Shown in pieces: positions 1-11,015 of a DNA stretch of 64,000 nucleotides. The stretch is from the NCBI GenBank assembly GCA_948144175.1, contig CANXME010002565.1, forward strand, positions 122,778 to 186,777, read 5' to 3'. The notes beneath the pieces were generated by a model. The model saw only the letters and a program-made list of their open reading frames with translations. It was not told where the DNA came from and searched no databases. A program made the translations under genes and the position numbers. Each line of letters begins with the position of its first letter. Position 1 is the stretch's first letter. This stretch comes from Closterium sp. NIES-65. Its lineage: Eukaryota > Streptophyta > Zygnematophyceae > Desmidiales > Closteriaceae.

Positions 1-172
1 ACTGGTCTTGTGACCTCTTGTTCTCCCCCACTTTGCCTATGGGGGTGTGTCAAACTCATATGCTATAGTCTGTGTAGGGTGTAGTGGGGTAGACTATATG
101 GGGTACAACATTTCTAGGTTTTCCTAGTTGTACCCACCTGCTTGCTAGTTCATTCATTCCTCATTCTTCACA
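1..172 (+). mobile_element. 3' end of a copia-group LTR element (I), cut by the window edge
   Basis: The 3' LTR runs from 48 (TGTCAAACTC) to 172 (CTTCACA). It is preceded by the CCCCCA...TGGGGG hairpin segment that borders the 3' LTR of copia B, C, F and H. The short LTR of about 125 bp with the shared words GTAGTGGGGTAG and GGGGTACAACA puts it in the same group. The body lies upstream of the window. It appears to sit inside copia D, whose coding sequence resumes at 173. Integrity cannot be judged from this end alone. Confidence 0.75.
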
Positions 173-3100
173 ACAAGGCCTTGTGGTCCTGCAAACACGA
201 GACAGTAACACCCACATCTCATTCAACGACGTGCTCTACGTCTCGAACCTCCGCTTCAATCTACTCTCGACTGGACAGCTCCGCGACTGTGGCGTCATAA
301 TTCACACAGATCTTGCTACACGCGACCTCATCCTTACCTACGCTCCCCCGGACACTCCTCCTGAGACGTTCAAATACATCGGACGAGCCCGCTCAATCAA
401 CGGGATCTACATCCTGGACTTTGACATACCTCCTTGTCAAGCATCATCGGACGAGCTCGTGGATCTTGTTCCCCTCGAGTTCGCCTTCATGAGCCAGGAG
501 TCATGGGAGCATCTGGACGGACGACCGTGGGTTCGCCGCAGCCCTCAACCCCGCGAGATCGACCTGCACGAGCCAGACATCAACGGGCTGTGCACAACAT
601 GCCACACACCCGCTGTGAGAGTACGACGGCTTATGCCAGCTATGCTTGCTTGCCTTACTTTATTATGCTATTTCTAGCATAGGATAATTATATGCATGCA
701 TGAATTGCTTGATTTCCTAGGCTAGGTGCTTTCCTATATGTTATTATAGTTATAGCACCGAGCTAGGTTGCGTGCACCGAATTCTGGCTTTTCGGTTGCC
801 ACCGAATTGCCTTCTACCGAATTCGGTAAGGATCTGTTCGGGACGCACGCGACCCGCGGAACCTTCGTGTAACACCTGGTTACTGGGCTTTGTGTCGAGC
901 CTATATATAGCCTCGCGTTGTACCCAGGTGATCATTCAATTCATATTCTCTTTTCTGAGCTCGATCCTAGATCTTCACACTTGGTAATCAGAGTGGGTTT
1001 ACACGCGAGGTCTTCAACCGCTTAGTTCTGGCCTTTAAAAACCGCGGGGGCGACGACGAAAGCGCCGATACGGATATGTAAAACCAGTTCCGCGCAATTT
1101 TTCTAAGTTGCCCTCGATTCGGTTTTCGAAAACCCCTCAGATTTTCTGGTGGAAAGGTTGGAGTTTCGACCGTTCGATCGAGTTTCATCTCAACGGCCCA
1201 TAGAATTTCTCCCAAAAAATTTGGAATTTGGAGCGTCGGATTGATTTTCTCCTCAACGGCCAAGATCGGACGCGAATTTCGCCCAAGGGAGATTTACGCG
1301 ACCTACAGAGTTCGCGCTCGTCGATCCTATAGTCAGCTTGACTCGCAGTAAGTCGACCAGCACCTAGAAATCGAATATTTTCGTCGCGTATCTTCTTGTA
1401 AATAGCCAAATGGAGGGAAAAGGAGATATTTCAGTACAGAGAATCGCGGAGTTACGTGCTGAGCATAAGCAAATACATGCGGCGCTCCCACGACTCGAAA
1501 AACTCCTTGCGAACCAGACGGCAACCGCCACAGCAGCAGCGACAACAGTAGCAGCAGCAGCAGCGGCAACAACGACAATTCTACATGCGACAATGGCAGC
1601 TGCTACAGTTAACCTCGAAGCAGTGAAGCCGAGGCTACCGGAGGCGTTCGATCCTACAGTAAAAAGGAACGACGTTCATCGATTTGTAGCTGAACTCGAA
1701 ATTTACTTCGAAGCTGTTGGATGCACGAACCCGACAAAAGACGCAATGCGCATACGGCTCGCAGCAACACTGTTACGAGGCCCAGCTCTAGAGTGGATCA
1801 ACAACAGAAAAGTCCAAGGCGAGGGGACGTGGGCGCAGTTTCCGGCAGCACTGATCGAACAGTTCGACACGTTGAACAGTAGCTACTACGGAACACAACG
1901 CAACAAGCCAACTAGTGGCATGGGGCGATTGGCACCACCCACGACTGCCGACCCGATGGAGAACGACGAGGGCGATGTGGAGCAGCGGCTAGCAAATAAT
2001 GAGACGTGCAAATTTTGCGGCGCTACAGGACATCGTATCTTGGCGTGTTGGAAAATGAAGAGAAGGTGTGCGGAGCTGAAGGACAAGAACAGTGCGGCAC
2101 CCCCGAAGCAGAAAACGTATAACGTGGCAACTTCGGAGAGGGCGAAAAAAGGAGAATATGGTGGCGCAAATTTAAAACGTCACGACCAGCCGGCATCAGG
2201 GGAAATCGCCGAGACTGATGGAGGATCCGCGAAACAAGACCCTGCACCGACCGGGAAACTCCAGCCGTATACCCCGACAAGTAAGAATATTAATTCTCGT
2301 GGGTTTCAAGCCTTTATTAAGGGAGAGCCAGAAATTAAACCGGTACCGGGTATTATGGGGACCTTACTCCAGAGCGCTAACACGGGTCGAGCGTTCCGAG
2401 GAGTTAATATTCTCTCCCAGCAGCACTGTTTAAAGGCTCCCTGTTCCCCACAGATGAAGCCTACACAGCTTCAAAGGCTTAGTGGAAGGTTCCAAGCCCA
2501 AGAGAAGCCGAATCGGCCTCGGATAAATCCTTCTAACCTTTCTCAGTTGAAAACTGATACTGAAGCTGCATCTTCGAGCGCAGGACCTAGGGATAACATA
2601 TTCGTCGTACCCTACGATCCTATAAGCGATACCATCTACGGATACTCGGAGCAGCAGCAACCACTAGTACTCGAGGTGATCTGCAACGGGCGTCGCCTCC
2701 AGGCCCTGGTGGACAGTGGTGCATCCCACTCGGTGTGCGACCGCGGGACGTTGGAGAAAATTGGAGAATCCTCAGAAGAAACCCAGTTTACAGCAACGAG
2801 GGTGGACGGTACGAAGCTTCCCATCCACGGCAAGTCAACACTGCAGCTGCAGATAGGGGCGTTGAGGTGGAAGCCGACGTTGCCGATCACGAACATCAAG
2901 GGCTTAGATTTCATCTTGGGGCGAGATTTCTTGAAGCGGTTCAACCCCGAGATCGATTGGGTCAACAGGAAGGCGTGCATCTACAACAACGGGAAACGAG
3001 TGGAGCTGCGAAGCTGGACGGATACAGGGAACGTTCCTGAAACGACACTGGCACGATTCGAACGGACACTGAACGAGAGTAACACGGGTTACTTAGCACT

Positions 3101-3345
3101 CGTTATGGCAGCAGCAGAGGAGGAGGTCTTGAAGCAGTACAAGGATATAATGCCCGACGACCTACCCGCAGGCGTACCTCCAGCACGCACCCACGAGCAC
3201 GAGATCGTGGAGGAACCAGGTGCGAAACCCGTCTCACGTGCACCATACCAACAGAGTCCGACTGAACTGATAGACATGAAAAAACAGATAGAGTATCTAC
3301 TGGACCGACAACTGATCCGCCTATCCACCTCTCCCTACGGTGCAC

Positions 3346-4829
3346 TGTGATAATTTAGAAGAGAGAAGAGGACTGCACTAGCAAGAATGGGGATACAAAT
3401 AGGAAACCCTAGAAGGGTTCTACTCACTATAGAGCACCCCACTACAGGCTAGAGCATAAGATAACATTCTGACACACCCCCATAGCCAAAGTGGGGTGTA
3501 ATCAGCAGAGCAAGCAAAGCAGTACAAGCTCAGGGTGGATCACAATGTCACCACACATTCTGAGCACAAGTTCAAGAAGCAATAGTTTAAAGTTCACAAT
3601 TATGAGCAAAGCTAGTGGTAGTCACAACAGGCAAGTGAGGAGGAGGAGAGAGAGTGAGAGGAGAGGAGATAGGAGGCGACGGATGAAGCTGCAGACACAC
3701 GGGCAACAGGAGGCACACTGGCACAGCGGCTACCGGAACAACGCTCCGGAATACTGGAGTAACTGGCCCCGCGGCTAAAGTAGCAGCAGACGAGCAATGG
3801 ACCCACGGGCGGCTGGCACAGCTGGCTACGACTGGGCTACCGGAGCAACTCCCCGGAATACAGGTGCTCCTGGCGACACGACGGCAACCTCCATTCAGCT
3901 TCCCCAAACTATCCCACTCCCCCCTGGCACACACCCGCTGCTACACCGCTAGCTCCACTCCCCCTTCACCCCCCCCTTAGTACCACTCCACCAGCTCCAA
4001 CACGTCCACCCCCCCTCAGCGTCAGCTGCAGCACAGGGAGACGGAGGAGGAGGAGGAGAAGGGGAGACCACACACCCGCCACCCCCCAGGTCGCCCCTCA
4101 GGTCGCCTCGATAGGCGACGGGAAAAGGGGGGGGGGGGGGGGGGGGGGCGGTGCACGTGCCGTAGGTAGGGCGACGGGGCCGGGCCGTAGGTAGGGCGAC
4201 GAGGCCGGTACGCAGGTAGGGCGGTGGGGCCGGGGCGCAGGTAGGGCGACGGGGCCGGGGTCGGAGGTGGGGCGACGGGGCCGGGGTCGCAGGTAGGGCG
4301 ACGGGGCCGGGGCCGGGGCGCAGGTAGGGCGACGGGGCCGGGGCCGTAGGTAGGGCGACGGGGTGCGACGCGCGGGTCCCCGTCGCCCGTCGCAGCGCCT
4401 CCTGGGGGCGACGCGCCGAGTGACGGGGCAGAAACCCGTCGCGCGCCTCAGGGCGCACGGCGGGCAGAAAACCGCCGCGAGCCTAGGGGCGCACGGCGGG
4501 CAGAAAACCGCCGCGCGCCTCGGGATGCACGGCGGGCAGAAAACCGCCGCGCGCCTCGGGGCGCACGGCGGGCAGAAAAAACTGCCGCACGCCACGGGGC
4601 GTGCGGCACATAGAGTAGCAGTAGCAGTTGCAACGTAAGCAACGAGGTGGTGAGCCCACCCACAGGATCGATCCAAGGGGATCGACCTGCTCTGATAGCA
4701 TGTGATAATTTAGAAGAGAGAAGAGGACTGCACTAGCAAGAATGGGGATACAAATAGGAAACCCTAGAAGGGTTGTACTCGCTATAGAGCACCCCACTAC
4801 AGGCTAGAGCATAAGATAACATTCTGACA
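3346..4829 (-). mobile_element. Non-autonomous LTR element N1, inserted in gypsy A
   Basis: It is 1484 bp with LTRs 3346-3474 and 4701-4829 (129 bp, 2 differences) and a perfect target duplication TGCAC at 3341-3345 and 4830-4834. Read on the minus strand, the primer site TGCTATCAGAGC follows the 5' LTR. A GC-rich interior comes next, with tandem units of about 36 bp (CCGTGCGCCCCGAGGCGCG core), then a 32-base homopolymer run (G on plus, 4117-4148). The last ~170 bp resemble the 3' end of copia B, C and F. There is no gag or pol. Open frames over the repeats are compositional. Few LTR differences imply a recent insertion. Confidence 0.9.
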
Positions 4830-6417
4830 TGCACCAGTTCTCCTCACTCCAAAGCCAGACGGTAGTTTATGGATGTGCATCGACTACCGCGCACTGAACA
4901 AACAGACAGTCAAAAACAAATATCCCATACCGCGCATAGACGACCCACTCGATCAACTGCGTGGTGCAACAGTCTTCTCGAAGCTGGACCTACGGTCGGG
5001 ATACTGGCAGATCAAGATGGCGGACAACTCGATCCACAAGACGGCGTTCCGTACTCAATACGGCTCCTGCGAATACTTGGTGATGCCGTTCGGACTCTAC
5101 AACGCACCAGCAACGTTCCAGGCGGAAATGAACCATATTCTACGGCCCCTGTTGGACAAGTGCGTAGTGGTGTACTTGGACGATATCCTCATCTACTCCA
5201 AGAACATGAAGGAGCACGTGTAGCATCTACGGAAGGTGTTTGAGATCTTGCGGAAAAACAAGTTCTACGTGAAGCTGTCGAAGAGCGACTTCGCCCCGAA
5301 GAAGGTGCAGTTTCTCGGGCACATGGTGAGTGCCGAGGGCGTACACGTGGACCCGCGGAAGATCGAAGCCGTAAAAAAGTGGAAAGTACCGGAGAACGTG
5401 AAGGAGTTGCAGCAGTTCCTAGGCTTCGCCAACTACTACAACAGGTTCGTGCCGCAGTACGCTAAGATAGCAGCGCCATTGACCGACCTAGTGGAAAAGG
5501 ATACGCCCTACAAATGGGATACCCCTCATCAGCAAGCCATGGAGCAGCTACTGACCGCACTGACTCAGTAAGAAGTTACACGGAGCAGAACTAAACTACC
5601 CCATCCATGACAAGGAAGCCCTAGCGATAGTCATAGCCTTCAAGGTGTGGAGGTGTTACCTAGAGGGAGCCAAGACTACAGTCTGTACTGACCACTGCAG
5701 TTTCAAATACCTGAAGTCGCAGCCGACGCTCTCACGACGACAGGTGCGGTGGGTGGACTTCCTGGAAACTCACTTCCACTACGACATCGTCTACAAGCCC
5801 GGGCTACACAACAAGGCAGACGCGTTGAGCCGCCCCGGACATGTAGCAGGCATCCAGCTCGACGGGATGAACCCTCTGCTCAAGGGTCTATTCCAACATG
5901 GGTACTCCGTGGACGCAGAAATCGCTACAGCATAGACCAAGAAGTTGTTACAGTAGGAGAAAGACTTAGCTATAAGGAAAGGTTCAGGAAAGATTTGGGT
6001 ACCGAATTACGCCCCGCTACGGCAGATCCTATTGGAGGAGTTTCACGACGTACCTTACGCGGGACATTTTGGGAGCAACAAGACGTTAGCAGGGATAGCA
6101 AAGTATTACTACTGGCCCGGGATGGCAGCAGACGTGCAGCAGTTCGTCACCTCATGCGACACGTGCCAGTGGATAAAGAGCAGCAAGCAGTAAAAAGCAG
6201 GGTTACTTCAGCCTCTACCCGTACCGGAGCAGCCATGGCAGGTCGTTAGCCTCGACTTTATCACAGGACTTCCCTCGACCTCACGGGGGCACAATTCCAT
6301 CCACGTAGTCATCGGTAAGTTCTCCAAAATGGGTCACTTCATACCGACCAACGCCACAGCTACAGCGGAAGCAACTGCTCGCCTCTTCTTCGACCACATC
6401 ATCACCATCCACGGCAT

Positions 6418-6765
6418 TCTCAGAATCCCAACCACTAGACCATTGGGATAAAAGGGCTTGTTTTAGTAGCGGGTCAGTGCGCCCATAACCCCCCAGGCAA
6501 CCGTGCCTGTAACCCTTCCCTAGGATCAATCGGGGATCACCAGTGGACCTCTGACACCCCCCCTCACTGGGATGCTCGAAGTGCACACACCGGGATTCGA
6601 ACCCGAGACCTTCGCTCTGGATACCATCTCAGAATCCCAACTACTAGACCATTGGGATAAAAGGGCTTGTTTCAGTAGCGGGTCAGTGCGCCCATAACCC
6701 CCCAGGCAACCGTGCCTGTAACCCTTCCTTAGGATCAATCGGGGATCACCAGTGGACCTCTGACA
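6418..6765 (-). mobile_element. TRIM T1, a 348-bp mini LTR element, inserted in gypsy A
   Basis: Two 139-bp LTRs (6418-6556 and 6627-6765, 3 differences) enclose a 70-bp interior. The target duplication GGCAT is perfect (6413-6417 and 6766-6770). On the minus strand the 5' LTR ends in TGGTCTAGTAGTTGGGATTC, followed by a near-canonical primer site (TGGTATCCAGAGC) and a B-box-like GGTTCGAATCC. There is no coding capacity. This is the same family as T2, T3 and T4. Confidence 0.92.
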
Positions 6766-8054
6766 GGCATCCCCGCTACACTCATCTCAGACACAGACCC
6801 AAAATTCACCAGTAAGTTCTGGAAGGAGCTCATGGGACTATTGGGGACAAAACTTGCGATGTCCTCAGCATACCACCCACAGACTGACGGACAGACCCAG
6901 CGACTCAATCAAGTTGTCGAACAGTTACTGCGCACAGCTTGCAAGGACGACGTCAGCCACTGGGACACACAGTTACAGACCCTAGAGTTCGCTTACAGCA
7001 ACGCATCACATGCGGCCACAGGGAAAACTCCTTTCTTCCTGTGCTATGGATGGGAACCACTTACACCACAGCAGCCAACTACACCGGCATACGTCCAAGC
7101 CGCACATGACTTCGTCATCACCATGCAGCAGCTATGGGAGAAGACTCAGCGATGACTCATCACGATGCAGACCTCCCAGAAGCAGTATGCCGATCGTCAG
7201 CGACGTGATCACTCATTAGCAGTCGGAGATCAGGTGCTTCTTGACACGCGCAACTTGAACCTGTCTCACCTCCCATCCAAACTACGGCCTCGCTTCTGTG
7301 GTCCTTTACTCATTGAGGCACAGGTGACACCAGTTACATTCCGCTTGCGCTTACCAGATACATGGAAGCTTCACAACGCTTTCCATGGTCACCTACTGAA
7401 GCCCTACAAGGACCCCAACCAACAGTTCCAGGGACGGCAGCTACCGGCGCCACCACCGGTTCTCGTACAGGATGAACCAGAGTACGAAGTGGAGCGCGTT
7501 CTCTCTCATCGGCGCCGCGGTGGCAAGACCCTCGAGTTCCTGATCCGCTGGAAGGGATACGACCCCACTGAGGACAGTTGGGTTGCAGAAGCTGATATGG
7601 GCAACGCACGCCGTGCTCTCAATGACTATCTTGTCAAGCAGGGTGTATCTCACGCCACCCAGCTTTGAGGGGGGGACGTGTGAGAGTACGACGGCTTATG
7701 CCAGCTATGCTTGCTTGCCTTACTTTATTATGCTATTTCTAGCATAGGATAATTATATGCATGCATGAATTGCTTGATTTCCTAGGCTAGGTGCTTTCCT
7801 ATATTTTATTATAGTTCTAGCACCGAGCTAGGTTGCATGCACCGAATTCTGGCGTTTCGGTTGCCACCGAATTGCCTTCTACCGAATTCGGTAAGGATCT
7901 GTTCTGGACGTTTCGCGACCCGCGGAACCTTCGCGTAACACCTGGTTTCTGGGCCTTGTGTCGAGCCTATATATAGCCTCGCGTTGTACCCAGGTGATCA
8001 TTCAATTCATTCAATTCACATTCTCTTTTCTGAGCTCGATCCTAGATCCTCACA

Positions 8055-8790
8055 CCCACGGCAAGCCGCACGGAGCAAGTTGAGCGGGAGTACGCAGCAA
8101 TTCAGGAGGCGGAGAGCGCTGAGGCAGAACCTACAGGCATGACACGTGAAGAACTCGCCGTGTCACCTCACCGTATCTTCGGTGAGCCGAACAAGCAATT
8201 CGGGCAGCAGAGGGTGAGCAGACCAAGGCCCTATTCGGAAACCCTCCTCTTCGTTCTAGAAGCCAACACCACCACCTTCAACGAAGATGGAGAACCGCGC
8301 CCATACACCCACGAATACTACCGTCACGAGATTAATCCAACTTGGAAAGACCCTGACGCACCAGAGGAGCTGAGTGTTCAGGAAGAACGAGACAAGGTAC
8401 GAGCGGAAAAGAAGCAAAAGCTGTATGAGGAGCGCATCGCGGCAGGATGGGACGAACAATCAGCACACGGAGGATGGGGCGACGAGGATACCAACGCAGA
8501 ACACGACGCAACCTGGGCATCCGCCACTGGAGCATGGGGAGCCAGCGCCAGCGGAACGGTTACCACAGGAGGATGGGGACCAGCCAAACCCGATGAAGGG
8601 GAGCTTATCCAAGAAGAACTGGAGGAAGCTGAACGCGAAATGAAAGTTGAGCGCGGCGAAGCACCACCTCGAGTCGCCATTCCCCTCGGGTGGACCCCCC
8701 GCACTGGTGAACCACCTCGCTCACCTCATCGCTGGACCGATCCCTGGTCGGAGATTGAGGAGGGAAATATACCACCAACTCCTCCTCGGG
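8055..8790 (+). other. Hydrophilic acidic segment of copia D
   Basis: An open region of about 240 residues continues from the copia D side of the gypsy A insertion. It is rich in Glu, Asp, Lys, Arg and Trp (for example the spaced words GGWGDED and GGWGPAKP) and has no recognised domain. A second acidic stretch lies at about 11.1-11.25 kb, just before the integrase zinc region. Together they form a long insertion between the protease and integrase parts that I do not know from ordinary copia elements. It could be a captured host segment or a lineage-specific spacer. Confidence 0.4.
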
Positions 8791-11015
8791 ACGGGGCCGC
8801 GACAGGGTCGGGGCAGGGCCGGGGTCGGGGTCGAGGCAGGGCCGAAAGGGGCAGCGACGAGGCCGCAAGGGGCGGCGACGGGGCCGCTGGAGGCGGCGAC
8901 GGGGCCGATAGGGGCGGCGACGGGGCCGCTGGAGGCGGCGACGGGGCCGCTTGAGGCGGCGACGGGGCCGATAGGGGCGGCGACGGGGCCGGGAAGGGGC
9001 CGCGAGGGGCCTGAAAGGTCGGCGACGGGGCTGGTAGGGGCGGCGACGGGGCCGCTGGAGGCGGCGACGGGGCCGCGAAGGGGCCGCGAGGGGCCTGAAA
9101 GGTCGGCGACGGGGCCGGTAGGGGTGGCGACGGGGCCGTAAAAGGCGGCGACGGGGACGATAAGGGCGGCGACGGGGCCGCGAAGGGGCCTAGCGAGGGG
9201 CACGCCACGGGGCGTGCAGTAGACAGAGTAGCAGCGGAAGCAACAGGCCAGGAACGTAGTTTGCTCTGATAGCATGTCAAAATGAACGAGAATAGGAGGC
9301 TATGTAAAGCCTAGGGTTGAGGCTTAGGAAAGTACCGAGAGGAAATGCAAGCCAAAAGAGGGGTTCACTAATGAGAATAGCAAGTACAAATAGGTAAACA
9401 GCAACACAAGGAGGTGCACCACCAAACATGATGCAATATCTATACTACAACTTGTCAGAATGTTATCTTATGCTCTAGCCTGTAGTGGGGTGCTCTATAG
9501 CGAGTACAACCCTTCTAGGGTTTGCTATTTGTATCCCCATTCTTGCTAGTGCAATCCCTCTTCTTTCTTCTAAACTTTCACATGCTATCAGAGCAGGTCG
9601 ATCCCCTTGGATCGATCATGTGGGTGGGTTACCACCTCCTCGCTTCCGCTGCAACTACCTTTCACTACTGTCTGAGCCGCACGCCCCCTAGCGTGCGGCA
9701 CTTTTTCTTCCCGCCGTGCGCCCCGAGGCGCGCGGCGGTTTTCTGCACGCCGTGCGCCCCGAGGCGCGCGGCGGTTTTCTGCCCGCCGTGTGCCCCGAGG
9801 CGCGCGGCGGTTTTCTGCCCGCCGTGCGCCCCGAGGCGCGCGGCGGTTCTCTGCCCGCTGTGCGCCCCGAGGCGCGCGGCGGGCTTCTGCCCCGTCGTTC
9901 GCCACGTCGCCCTCTGGAGGCGCCGCGACGGGCGACGGGGACCCGTCGCGGCGCACCGAGGGCGCGCGCCTCGGCCCCGTCGCCCTACCTGCGCCCCGGC
10001 CCCGGCCCCGCCTGCGGCCCCTTTTCCCGTCGCCCGTCGCGGCTCCCTCGGGGGCCGCTTACCTGGGGGAGGGGGGCGAGCGCCGCCCCTTCTGCTGCCT
10101 CTCTTGGCGCCCTGGGAGGCCGCGCGTCGGTTCCCCCCCCCCCCCCCCCCCCTCCCTCGTAACCTCCCTACCCGCCATCCCGCCCTGCCTGTATTAGGGT
10201 TTGGGGAGTGGCGAGTAGGGGGTGGCGAGTATGGGGGTGGCACTTCTGCATTCCTCCCTTTGCTCCTCCTCCTCCTTTGTCTCCCACTGCTGCAGCTGTC
10301 GCTGAGGGGGGTGGATGTGTGGGAGACTGGGGTTTAGGGTTTAAGGGGGGTGCGTGGGAGTGGAGCTAGCGGTGTAGCAGCGGGTGTGTGCCAGGGGGAG
10401 TGGGATAGTTTTGGGAAGCTGTTTGGAGGTTGTCGTCGTGTCGCCAGCAGCACCTGTATTCCGGGGACTTCGTCCGGTAGCCCAGTCGTAGCCAGCTGTG
10501 CCAGCCGCCCGTGGGTCCGTTGCTCGTCTGCCGCTACTTTAGCCGCGGGGCCTGTTACTCTTGTATTCCGGGGACTTCGTCCGGTAGCCGCTGTGCTAGT
10601 CTGCCTCCTGTTGCCCGTGTGTCTGCAGCTTCAGCCGTCGCCTCCTATCTCCTCTCCTCTCACTCTCTCTCCTCCTCCTCGCTTGCCCGTTGTGACTACC
10701 ACTAGCTTTGCTCATAATTGTACCCTTTAAACTATTGCTTCTTGAACTTGTGCTCAGAATGTGTGGTGACATTGTGATCCACCCTGAGCTTGTACTGCTT
10801 TGCTTGCTCTGCTGATTACACCCCACTTTGGCTATGGGGGTGTGTCAGAATGTTATCTTATGCTCTAGCCTGTAGTGGGGTGCTCTATAGCGAGTACAAC
10901 CCTTCTAGGGTTTGCTATTTGTATCCCCATTCTTGCTAGTGCAATCCCTCTTCTCTCTTCTTAACTTTCACACAACTGCAAACGATTATATAAAATATGT
11001 AAACATATTTTGACA
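8790..11015 (-). mobile_element. GC-rich LTR element Q, minus strand, split by N2; 3' LTR not found
   Basis: Its 5' LTR lies at the right in two pieces: 9275-9452 and 10978-11015, with N2 between them. Read on minus it runs TGTCAAAATATG to CATTTTGACA, about 216 bp, followed at 9274-9263 by the primer site TGCTATCAGAGC. The interior (about 8790-9230) is tandem GC-rich units (GGCGGCGACGGGGCCG core). I see no matching 3' LTR, so the left limit is approximate. It has no coding domain. Leader structure and primer site match the N elements, but the LTR differs, so it is a separate small family. Confidence 0.6.
9453..10972 (+). mobile_element. Non-autonomous LTR element N2, inserted in the LTR of Q
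   Basis: It is 1520 bp with LTRs 9453-9582 and 10843-10972 (130 bp, 2 differences) and a perfect target duplication CAACT (9448-9452 and 10973-10977). The primer site TGCTATCAGAGC is at 9583. The interior has 5-6 units of about 36 bp at 9712-9890, a C-run of about 20 near 10133-10152, a telomere-like GGGTTTAGGGTTTAAGG near 10330, and a 3' block shared with copia B. There is no gag or pol. It looks structurally complete and recent. Confidence 0.92.

Larger units (their letters stand above)
614..8054 (+). mobile_element. Chromodomain gypsy (chromovirus) A, inserted in copia D
   Basis: LTRs are 614-979 and 7679-8054 (TGTGAG...TCACA), each with a TATATATA box and about a dozen differences, suggesting moderate age. 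The flanking 5-mers CCCGC and CCCAC look like a decayed target duplication. A primer site (TTGGTAATCAGAG, initiator-Met type) follows the 5' LTR. Parts in order: Gag about 1410-2600 with a CCHC knuckle (CKFCGATGHRILAC) near 2010-2055; protease with VDSGASHS near 2710; reverse transcriptase about 3150-3340 and 4870-5570 with a YLDDIL-type motif near 5175; RNase H about 5.6-5.9 kb; integrase about 6.0-7.1 kb; C-terminal chromodomain about 7480-7640. A purine tract (GGGGGGGACG) precedes the 3' LTR. N1 and TRIM T1 are inserted in it. It is broken, with several breaks beyond the insertions. Confidence 0.9.

Noticed and set aside
9522-10337. Frames of 130-270 residues with repeated Arg-Pro-Glu-Ala-Arg-Gly-Gly words in N elements
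   Set aside because: They arise from 36-bp GC-rich units open in several frames; there is no domain and no conservation of a single frame among N1-N4.
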